The translations under genes and the position numbers were made by a program. From positions 14,247,717 through 14,311,716 of the forward strand of contig NC_088305.1 in assembly GCF_032854445.1 (NCBI RefSeq): 64,000 nucleotides of DNA, in the 5' to 3' direction. Source of the stretch: Liolophura sinensis. Taxonomy: Eukaryota; Mollusca; Polyplacophora; Chitonida; Chitonidae. Below, one piece after another: positions 25,201 to 37,200 of this stretch (positions within the stretch are counted from its first letter, which is position 1; each line of letters opens with the position of its first letter). The notes under the pieces were generated by a model. That model worked only from the letters and a program-made list of their open reading frames with translations. It ran no database searches and was not told where the DNA came from.

Positions 25201-28200
25201 TTTGTCCGATTCTAATGGTTTCACCGTTGGGACGTGTGCAGGCTGTGGGCATTAAAAAAATGATATTCCTTTTTAAAAATGATTAATCGATAAGATATTG
25301 TATATTTAAATATTGATAAATTTTCTCTTCAACTAAACATTTAAACAAAGCTCTACATTAATGAATGAGGAAAACTTACAGCATGGCCGTTCGGTACAGG
25401 AGATAGAGCCGTCATCTCTACACGTACACGTGTTACAGTCGTCCGGGTACGTTTGTCCGATCCTAATGCTTGCACCGTTGGGACGCGTGCAGGCTGTGAA
25501 CATTAAAATCAATGATATTCCTTTTTATAAAAAATGCATCTAGAAGATGTTGTCTTTTTAAATGCTGACAATTTTTTCCTTTTATTAAACATTTGAACAA
25601 GTCTCTATATTTATAAATGAAGAAAACGCTATATGTTGTCAATTTTCAAAGATGCCACTTACGTGCATCGTTTCACATGATCAGAAAACATAATCTGTGT
25701 TTTCAGACATCGCCTGTTTTTTGACACCAACTATGTACACACAGACTTTCTATCTTTGAAAATCAACTGGAATTATTTTGTTACACAGAACGTACCCTAG
25801 TACATGGAAATTTAAAACTAACACCATGGACGTTAGTATAGGTGACCCAATTGACGTCACTGGAATTACCTAAAACTTAAAAAGCCTAAACAAAACTTCT
25901 AACATTTGCACAATTAATCCAAATGTTAGGAGAAAAATTCCATGTCCAGATATATAGCCCAGATCGAATAAGGGAATTTGCTCTAGACATGACCAAGTCA
26001 TCCTTTGCCAGAGAACCATCAGCCAGTGGGTGTTCCTGGCGAGTAAAAGCCCCAAAAGCCGATACAGGAACATGAAAGTGCATAAAGGACACTTACAACA
26101 AGCTCTCTGGGTACAAACAACATTTCCACCCTCGTTACAGACACACGTGTTACAGTCGTTAGGGAAATCAGCTCCGATACGATACTGTTGACCTCCAAAT
26201 GTACAGCCTGTAAGTAAGGATGTAAAAATGTATTTGTGTGCACGTAAAGGACTCTAGTTTTAAGCAATTCTTATCTTTTACCCAGAAATTATGACAGATG
26301 TGTGAGTTTTAGGGTAATTTTTAACACTGTTATGGTCTGTTGTTATGTATTGACAATCTATTACCAAAACATATAATAATATACAAATTATTGTTTTATA
26401 TTATGCTAATAAACGTTTCCAAGCTGTGTCTCTGTACATTGAGATGAAAAGCTCTTGAACACACCTCTGTTGTAAGTTTTTTTCTACTTCTTTAACACGT
26501 GCCACATGTCACTTACTGCAAACTTTGGTTGTACAGTCGAAGGTTCCGTCTGATCTACACGTACACGTGTTACAGTCGTCTGGGTAATTATTGCCAACAT
26601 TAATTCTCTGATTGCTGGGACTTGTGCAGACTTTGATAAAAAGAACAGAAAAACAAAAGTAAAGGAAAAACAAGAATTTATTTCTTTTCCATTATGCGTA
26701 TTTTATGTTAATAACAAAACGAGGACAGGCTATTGAACACCTTGGTGCAAGAAGAATTAAGTCCATCTTACTTAGTTTGTGACTCGTGTGTCGTCCGTGG
26801 TACACATGTAATATGTAGTGCAGAGATTTGTCACCAGGTAAATGAGCTTGTAAGACAGTGCCATGAAAACGAGAAAACAAAATGAGCATACTCACAGCAT
26901 ATATCCTCGGTACAGGAGATAGTGCCGTCATCTCTACACGTACACGTGTTACAGTCGTCCGTGTACGTTTCTCTGATCCTAATGCTCACACCGTTAGGTC
27001 GTGTGCAGGCTGTAATTTATAAAGATGATGATTGTTCACACTGATCTAGTTTTCATGAGGTAAAGCAAATCAAGACCAAATTGGCCAGAGACATGCTATG
27101 CTTGTTATGTAAATTATTTATTTGTTTATTTGATTGGTGTTTTACTCCGGACTGAAGAATATGTACTAAACGAACATTTCAAAATAGTTTTAGATTCTAG
27201 TGTTACGCTCGCAACTGCGTTTTTATTGAACAGGGCGAGGTGATAGTGTACTAGTACTTTATTGACTGGTTAATAAGCTTCCAGTACGGAGTTATTATAG
27301 TGCGTATTCCAGTAAAACTCACCGATGTCCGAAGAGAGAAATTTCACCACCAGCACCGACTGATCAAGCATCAGCGCAAGTCTGTCTTCCGAAAAACTAG
27401 CAAGCAGCAAATCACGATCGTTCCCGGGTAAGTATTGAGCAATACGGACTACAAATCTCATGCATTTTATTCCGAGTGATGTTTATTAGCAAACCATTCT
27501 TTGGGCAAGGCAGATGTTTTTAGTACGTCTCGACAAGTGACGGAGCTAAATTATAACTACGACAGAGCGTTAACAGTATTGTCAAAGAGAGTAGCTGAAC
27601 AGCTGCAAAAAAAAACCGTATTAATCATCGCCATAGATGGCTCAAGGCTTGAGCCACATATGAACCGTTATTAAAGCAAAACATTTGGTGAGGACACGAA
27701 ATCCAGGCTCATTAAATCTGCGGAAAATTGCGGTATGTCTGTTAAATTAGACCTAAGGGAATGAGTTATTGTTGAGTGACGAGGTAGGGACGTGCTTATA
27801 CCGTATTACAAAATTTAAGTGTATCAGTCACTTAACAAAAAAGCACTGTTCGGAATATTTAAGCACTCAAATAGTTTCTGGGCACAATAATGTTTGTACA
27901 ATGTTTGTACAACTAGTATTTAACGTGTACCACTAACCCCAGTGCCCATCATTTCTCTTCAAATCTTGTAAGCCAAGTGCAGAATACCCTCCACCAAATA
28001 CCACCTTGCAGACAGTTTTACACACACGTAAGTACAAAAGGCAGTGGTGTCACACAGTCGACTTAAACTGGCTTTGTGCCTGGTTAAGTGATTGAAACTG
28101 TATAAGCAGTGATGGCATACACTCCGCATTGTGTCCCACGTCGGACACTCTTTGCAGCGATGTGGCGAAACTAAACATAAGGCGCGCAAACAGACAAAGG

Positions 28201-31200
28201 CTGTACAATATCGAAAAGATCTGTGTACTGGAAAGAATGAATGATTAGGGCTTAACGTCGCTTTTTCACATCGGACACTTTTTGCATTAAAGACCGTCCT
28301 AGTCTTGTGGAAAGTAGTGTAACAAAACTAAACACAAGGTGCACATAAACAGACGGAGGTTGTATACTGGGGACACACTTACTCTGTCCTGGAAAAAATG
28401 TTCGACCAGGGTTTATTGTCACTTTTTCTGTATTTCAATCAAACCTTAGTGAATTGTGCATTGGATATATGCTTATTGTGGGTAAACCTACGCGTAAGGT
28501 GAACAGAAACTACGATTTACAGTACCGGGAAACAGTGGTTTGTGATTTCACTATGCTGCAACCCGCTGATACCAAATATGTTTTTGTGTGGAGAGTATAT
28601 TTATGTTGACACTGTGGATTGGAGGTTAGTCTGGCACAACGTTTAAGTCACGTTCACTGATGCCATTTGTCGCTTCGACTCGTCGAATTCGACTAGTGGA
28701 AGAAAACATGAACAAGTCTATTTTATCGGCCGCGTTCAGGCGATTGTGATTTCTCGGATGCTAAGGTCACATGTAAGAAATCATGTTTTATTCGATTTGA
28801 TTCAAGAATCGCACAGTGCAAACACAGCTTTATTTGTTATCCAGCAACAACTGTCATCACGTAGCACACATATCAGAAACGCAGGGGATGCAGAGGTTAT
28901 GAAAAGCTTGTGGTCGTAGCGAACACATGCATGTTTCAAGTAAGAGTCTTTTATTGTTCTGTTTCACAGATGACCGTCTAGTGAGAATAGTCATTTTCTA
29001 AATACTGCTCATGGGTAAAGTCTACAAAGTAGTTCTGTAGTCTATCAGAACTCCTCAGCATTGCGCACTCGTAGGCTCAGTGAGTTCTCAAACCAGAGCT
29101 TAAGGCCGAAAAAGACTAAATCAAGAAGAAATAGAACGTTTAAATTGCTATTTAAGTTGATGTTGAAAGAATATGTGATTTATTATTATTTCACACTAAA
29201 TGACTTTTGCTATGTCGCTCAATAATTTATCAATGTTAGCCCTAATTATGGGGCTCAAACGGCTCCCCGACTGAAAAGCTGTATCTAACCATTAAGTGTG
29301 ATGTTCAAAGCCTAAACACCAGCCGTCATGGAGTATTAAAGAGCGCTGTTAGAACCTTAGTCAGTTAGTATGCTCATTACACTACAGACAGGTTTGTGAT
29401 CATATACCATTTATCGATCGCTTCGTTGAGTCTCTGTCCATTTATCTACTTATTAAGTTAAAGGGATACAGAATCGACACTGAATGCCTGATAGGGGAGA
29501 TAACGTTTTCAGGGTTAAACCGTATAGCCTTAGTCACGCTTGAATAAATTTGCCATACCTAAAATTCACCTAAAGCTAGGTATAGCCTGGAATATGCCGC
29601 AGCAGCCAATCGAAATCCATTCTGTATCCCTTGAACTGATATCAGCCATTCTGATACCAATGTAATTAAGTCCAAATGACTTAGAAGCACTGTGGCTTGC
29701 TGTGTACAGATTGAACCTTGTGGAGACACTGATTGGTACAGCGTTTCGTGGACCAACGTGGTTCACGTTCGTGTGGATCGGAGAGGCGGGCATGCAGATA
29801 GATCGATGCGCATGTTACGAATCAAAACCACGAATAGAAATAGCTTGATGACCAAAATATTCTCGATGTGTTGAGGAGATAATAATTTGAAAGATGACTG
29901 GTGCATTTATGGTGCGACATACGTGTCTTTCGCCAATCACCATGCACAATTTTCTTGTAGAATTTAATAGTTGTTTACAGCTTAACTCCGTATCTTACAG
30001 TTTTGATATATTTTGGCATTTGGCATCACATGGAAATCTTAGTTAATCCATATTTATGCACTTAACGTGGACTCACACATGAAGTTGCTTACTAGCATAT
30101 AGATAGTAAACCTATATAACATGCACCATACAGCGAAGTAAAGTTAAACTCACAGCACGGTCTGTCAGTACAGGTGATGGCGCCATTCTCATTACAGGTG
30201 CACGTGTTACAGTCATCAGGGTAAGATTCTCCAATCCGGATGGACAGACCGTTAGATCTCGTGCACGCTGAGAAAAGACAAGGAAATTTAATATTGTGAA
30301 CTTTCTGTAGAAACGCATGTATTGTACCAGTTATTACAGGGCACCGAAGGTATCAACGTATATGCGGGTAATAACTGATGAGAGGGCCTAAGCTGTTACA
30401 GCAGCGCACTCATTGTAGCGAAGCGTGTAAAGTATATCACATTAATTTCTGAGGGTATAACCTCAGCCCTCAGTCGTAACAAAGCGTGTACTGTATATCA
30501 CATTAATTTCTGAGGGTATAACCTCAGCTATCACAGGTATCAATTGCAGCAAAGCCTGTAAAGTATAGCACATTAATTTCTGAGGGTATAACCTCAGCCC
30601 TCAGTTGTAGCAAAGCGTGTAATGTATATCACAGTAATATCTGAGGGTAGAACCTCAGCTATCACAGCTGTCAATTGTAGCAAAGCGTGTAAAGTATTTT
30701 CACAGTAATATATGGGGGTAGAGCTATCAGAGTAATATCTGGGGGTAGAACCTCAGCTATCACAGCTGTCAATTGTAGCAAAGCCTGTGAAGTATATCAC
30801 AGTAATATCTGGAAGTAGAGCTATCACAGTAATATCTGGGGGTAGAGCCTCAGCTATTACAGCTATCAATTGTAACAAAGCCTGTAAAGTATATCACAGG
30901 AATATCTGGGGATAGAACCTCAGCTATCACAACTATCAGTTGTAGCAAATCGTGTAAGGTATATCACAGTAATATCTGGGGGTAGAACCTCAGCTATTAC
31001 AGCTATCAACTGTAGCAAAACGTGTCTAATATATCAATAGAATTCACAAGTCAGCATATTACATTCAATGATTGGCATTGCATTGCTAAATTCGGAACGT
31101 GTTCGCTATTACTATTGTTCTCGGGTTGTATTTAGCCCAACATCAGCCAGGTTTCTATCCATAGTGTGTATAAAACTTACAGCATGCTCTTTGCGTACAG

Positions 31201-34200
31201 ACGGGATTGCCTCCCCTCTGACAGACACACGTGTTACAGTCGTTAGAGAATCTGTCTCCAATTCTGTATTCCTGACCGCCAAAATTACAACCTGAAGTGT
31301 AGAATCAGTTTCCTATTGTTTATACCAATTTCTAAAAATGGACACGAAATAATAATAATAATAAAAAAAAACAATAGGGGAGGTTTCGAGTAGGAAATCT
31401 TTTGCCCTCAAAGGTAAAAACAGTTCTACTGTGTTATGTGGCTGGTGAAAATGTTATGCAACCTTTGTTGAAAATGACTTACTGATCACCTCTTTGACAT
31501 TTTCCCAGAGACACAAATGACATCTCTTTTTTTTCAAGATCACAAACGTTCAGCTTCTTAATTTTCTCTATCATTAGTACACTCTAAATTATTTTCTGAC
31601 ACTTTTTTCTGAAGCCCGTGTTATAGTAATGGTCATCAAAAATATTGGCCCAACATTTTTGACAGGTTACATGATACAGTTAACCTTTTTCTACCTTCAA
31701 CGACAAAAGAGTTCGAACTCGAAACTCCCATATTATAACAAACTGATAATTTGTAAAGGTTTTATACCTCGAAACACGGCATATATGAACGTTTCCTGTT
31801 TAAAATCTTTTTCGTCCGGGTACACACACTGAGTATTTGAGACCAGCCTTGGGGGTACAACTTATGCGGTACTTTTCAGACAAAACACCTTTTCGTTCAG
31901 TAACATAGATTCTTCAATAAACCTTGCAGACAGACACATTGAAATTGTTACAGTGTCGCCATCAGCTTCCTCTAAAGGTCAAACTAGACGTCATATTGCA
32001 TAAAATAACAAGTAGTCTGTGGTTGATACATTTATTCAGTTAGTATTATTGGCTTAATTCAAAGAGTCCTAATATCTTTGCGGCTACAGCGAGTGCTATG
32101 GAAACTTCTTCTGGAAAAAATAAACCCAACCTAGCGTAGAAGTCTCACGACTTACGGCAGATGTCTGTTGTGCACACAATGACTCCGGCAGCGTTACAAG
32201 CACACGTGTTACAGTCGTCAGTGTACGATCCACCTATGTCAATCCGAGCTCCATCCGGTTTGGTACAGACTGAAACAGACAACACGTTATTGCATCTAAA
32301 TATCAAAAATAATTCTGAGGCATAGAGGGTTAACCCAGAGCTGCTGAGACTTAAATGTGATCTTTACGATCGCGAAATATTTATAGTGAAACAAGGACGG
32401 ACAAGAATATATTTAAGGACTATACATTAGTATACCAGCCGTCAACCAAGACTGATGTTCCAGGTCAACAATGGCACGGACAGTTCCCAAAAGAACAGTG
32501 GGTTTCCCCCCGGGCCCTGCCCGGTTTCCTCCTACCATAATACTGGCCGCCGTCGTATAAGTGAAATATTCTTGAGTTCGGCGTAAAACACTAATCAAAT
32601 CAATAAATAATAAATAAATTCCCCAAAGAACGCCTGACACAAACCAGCAAAGAACGAAGAAAATACACAAAGAACGAAATTAGGACGGAATCATACAAAG
32701 AGAAGCGTTAACAGTTTTCAGTGATGATGGAAATGCCCAAGATGTGCTTTAGGCAAATGAGTGATAAGCAAATCGATTATAAAAACAAAACACTACAACA
32801 TGAAGAGTTAAAAAGAAGCAGCGGCGACATATAGCGTTCCGGTGGAACCCAGGCTATTTTTAGCTTACTGCAATTAGGGATTTACTCCGTGGGTAGAAAC
32901 AACTTACAGCATGGATCGTTAGAACACGTGATACCGCCGTCAGCGTTACAAATACACCTGTTACAGTCCACATTGTAAGACTGTCCCACTCTGATAATAG
33001 AGCCGTCATCACGAGTGCAAGCTGTAACAATCACAGAGCATGACGCATTTGAAGAGTAATACTTGCCAAGAAAATATAACTAGCATATATTATGAGATTT
33101 ATAAAGGGCTGTTATTTATTGATGACTTCATAATGGACATAAGAATGCAAATGTAAAACAATGTATATATAGCATTATCCCGATTATCTGCCCTATTTAT
33201 GTGCTCTACCCCCGGGATCGGTCTCCCACCATAATGCCGGGCGTCGTCTTATGAATGAAATAGTCCTGAGTGAATTATTATACATTGTTTATGTGCCTTC
33301 ACCATTAGGCCTAATATAGTTATAAATGACATCGTAATATCTTCAGGGTGTAGCGGCATGAAAATTATGTTAGACTTAAGCGATATTTTGTGGTTATACA
33401 CACATTACTTTAAATTTTAAGTTGTTTTATTCGCTACTGTGTGGTAAAGCTGTTTCACACCTGCGCAGTGTAACACGATGTCAAACGCAAACAGGCTCAG
33501 GGAGGAAGTACAAGTCATAAGCCGAATTGCTGCGTGTCTTATTTTATATATGCCAACCTAAATACTTACAGCAGATATTGTTTGTACAGCCGATAATTCC
33601 TCCCGTCAGGCAGTTACAGCGGTTACAGTCCTTGCTGAAGGAATCGCCGATTTTATACTTCTTCCCGCTATCTGTACATTCTGAAATGACACAACACAAG
33701 AGGCAGGTTCAGGAAAGCAACAAAGCTCGTGTTCATTTGCATATGTATGTAGAAGATATCTGACGTTTGTATTCGCCATTGCGTTACGGTACTGTTATCG
33801 TTGATATAAATACAAAACTATGGCCAGCGTTTTTCCTACATAAGGAATTCTCGCAAAGAGTGATGTCATACCCTCAATTGTTTTCTAAATGCACAGTCCT
33901 GCATTTGATTGGTCAAATCTGGTCGGTAAAGAAAGCCTAAAAAATGAACTGGACGATCTATTTTGTTTTTGTGGGGGGGGGGGGGGATTAATTTGTGGTC
34001 TACAACTCAAAGGAAATCGACCTCTACAGGAGTATGAGTTTGAATGTTCCCACAGTTATGACAAGTAGTCAATTTGGCAGAATGTCCAGCTAAACATCAC
34101 TGGTCACAACCACATGCAAAAAGCCAATATGGACCTAGCTTACTAACTCAGCGATCTCAATATTGCAAAGTTTCGATTCTTTTGTTTTTTCCATCTCCTG

Positions 34201-37200
34201 CAGGAGACATAAGTTAGATATGAAATGTTTTCTAAATGTTAAATGTACATGTTAATGAGGCCGTATATTTTAACCAATCAAGGAGCTTCTATGCCTTGTT
34301 GTTGTTGGTTAGTCCCCGGTAGCACGCACTTGCCTTTCCTAGTTTTCATACAACAACATTACCTGGTAACACCGATTGCCTGTTACTTTTCATGTTGTAA
34401 TCTTTGGTGTTGTATACATGAAGGAATAAAGCGGGTTCTGATAGTGGACAGCATCACCGATGCCTGGTACTTTTTCAGTGTTTTCTCGTTATTCGTGATT
34501 AAATGGGGTACCGGCAGATTTTCTACTCTCAAAAAGTGGCGCTGGGTGTGACATAGGACTTACATATCACAAGTCTTTTATTGCACGACGCGAAACATCA
34601 TTCCACTGATGCCAACACATCCTCTCGTCGCAGCTGTAGACATTTAGGACAGTTGGTATGTCCGATGTATAAGGTGAAATTACACTTGACAGTGCGCATG
34701 CACGGGCGTGTGATACTCTCGTCCCCATGACAACGGTCTGGACATACTTACCGCATGGACTGTCTGTGCAGGTAATTCTCCCTGAGGGCTGGCACGTGCA
34801 CTTGTTACAGTCAAAATCGTAGACACCGCCGATTTCAATCCTAGCTCCGTTATCCCGGGTACAAACTGACAAAAATAGTGTGAATGTCATTCTTTCTGCT
34901 ATTAATGCCATGGTACAAGTATATTCTGTCTACAAACGGAGACGACTAAGGTAAATGTTATTCCTTCTTTTAATTATGCTACTAATACAAGTATATCCCC
35001 AGTAGAAACGGAAGTAAATGATCTAATTGTGATTCTTTTTGACAATAATGCCGTTAATATATCAGCAAAGTGGTAAAAAATGAATGCCATAACAAAAGTG
35101 CTGAAAACATGTTGAAACAATGTTATGTCAAACTGACATAAAAAGTTTTTGAAATTATAAAAGACATGCCCGAAACAACGTTTAATCAATAACTGACTCT
35201 CGTACCACGTTTCTTTCTTCATAAGAGAGAAAACACCCAATGACAGTAATATGCTTCACCTACATGATTATTGGAAGCAGAGTTAAACTTAAGTTGAGAT
35301 AATTAAAAAAACAAGAAAACAAAAAGCTGTCAGCTCAGAAAATCCATTTGTAAAAAAAAAATTTAATGCGCTGTTATGTGTTGCATGTTCGAATGTAACA
35401 GTCATTCTATGCAAACAATATTTTACTTTTTGTCACGTGTTATAGCTATATTTTATCTATCATTACCACTCACAGAGGATCGTCAACTTTTTAGAGATTC
35501 AGAATAGAGTGAATTATTAAATCGAATGTTTTCAGTAGTCTTTAATCTGAACTCACAGCATGGGTTTTCAGTACAGGTAATAACGCCATTCTCATTACAG
35601 GTACACGTGTTACAGTCATCAGGGTAAGAATCTCCAATCCGGATGGACCGACCGTCAGCCCTGGTACACGCTGTAAAAATCAAATAAAGATTAAAAATAT
35701 TCAACTTTCCGTCTGTGATATATGGACGGTGTATATGTATCACAAATATCCAGGCCATTGTTTATTTATTTTCCTAGTGTTTGACGCCTCACTCAAAAAT
35801 GTTTCACCTGATCCTCGATCAGGGATGAGCCCACATGGATCAAATACTTGAACGCCATGGATAAAACCCTCGGACAGACCATCGTGTTGCATTAAACACT
35901 CGGACACCATTATTTGGCAGGGTTGTTCCCTCCAGAAAACAACATACATGTAGGTTCTATATATCAAAAGTGTTCTATTTGGAATCAATCCGCGAAACAC
36001 AACCCTTGATATGAACTGTACTGGAAAATGGACTATATATATGTATACATAACCCAGGGTGCACATGTACGATGAATGATGCATCTAGAAAACCCAACAC
36101 ACGTACATACACAATGAGTGTTGCACCTAGAATACGTAACACACGTACATATACGATGAATAATGCATCTAAAAAACGTAACACACGCACATGTACGATG
36201 AATGGTGCATCTAGAAAACGTAACAAACGTAACAAACGCACACACACACACGTACGTTGAATGGTGCACCCAGAATACGTACCACACGTAAATGTATGAA
36301 ACGCAAAGTATCTAGAAGACACAAATACATATATGAAACGTGTTGCACCTCATAATCCACTTTTTCGTAAAAATTCACTGACGAAAATGTACGATCATGC
36401 ATTACCTCTGTCTCAACACCATCTTAATGTATGTTCTGTAAAAACGAGAGATTCTCACGGACTATGTACGGTTTCCTTACACCAAAACCTTGGACGCCGT
36501 CGTGCATGTATAATTAAAACATTCTTGAGTTCGGCGTAAAACGACTTTTAAATAAATAAGAAAGTAAATAAATGAATAAATAAATGAGAGACTCACAGCA
36601 GGCACGGTTGGTACAGGTGATTTGACCATTAGCATTGCAGATACATTCATTGCAATCGACATTATACGTCTCTCCAATGCTGAGCCTCGGACCATTTGGT
36701 CGGTCACATCCTGGAAAAAAACATACAGCAAAAATAATCAGCTGACGCATTCGATATAATTTACTTATCATCCGCGCCTGGTAAATGTTTACACACAAAT
36801 GTCCAGGTTCTCCTCTCGTAAGCCATATCTATATCGGCAGTAAAATGTAGACCGCAGATAATTTGTGACAGTTAAAAATCCGCAAAATGATTAGCAAAAA
36901 CGACATGATCCCCATATATAGTGTAACAAATAATTTTTGGAAAAGTTCTGAAGAAAAACAAGTGCACAGGATCCAAGTATCAGTCAATAGGATTGCCACG
37001 TAGGGATAGCTGCTCTACAACAGTTAACACAGAAGAATTTGCAGCTGGGATCAAGCAGGGTCAGTTATTATTGTCATTAGAGGGTAAATTCAGTTTTCAT
37101 GAAAAACATTTGTTAACAGTTGGTGAAAACTTCCATATCACATTAATTTTGGCATACAAGTTCCACTAAAATACACGCACACGCCATCACACTCCATCTT

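Larger units (their letters stand above)
17144..26207 (-). repeat. Higher-order repeat: F-R(n)-N-S exon units, period about 2.23 kb
   Basis: Units start at F exons 26097, 23617, 21391, 19163 and 17144. Spacings are 2480, 2226, 2228 and about 2019 bp. Unit differences are mostly multiples of the 250-bp R exon unit: four R exons in the first, three in the next two, two in the fourth. Introns are as conserved as exons between the 21.4 and 23.6 kb units. Confidence 0.9.
31292..35556. other. Introns around D12-D15
   Basis: Between exons D15, D14, D13 and D12 the introns are unique AT-rich sequence with two SINE fragments (32495-32625, 33205-33285) and a G-run near 33975. No additional exon is seen. 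Confidence 0.5.

Noticed and set aside
10212-25493. CRISPR-like array, because of regular identical repeats
   Set aside because: Repeats are 114-nt coding exons spaced about 138 bp apart, with splice sites, in clearly eukaryotic DNA.
36033-36322. Cys-rich frames of 84-115 codons on the minus strand
   Set aside because: They are translations of the 42-bp minisatellite, and their Cys come from 'acgtaca' repeats.
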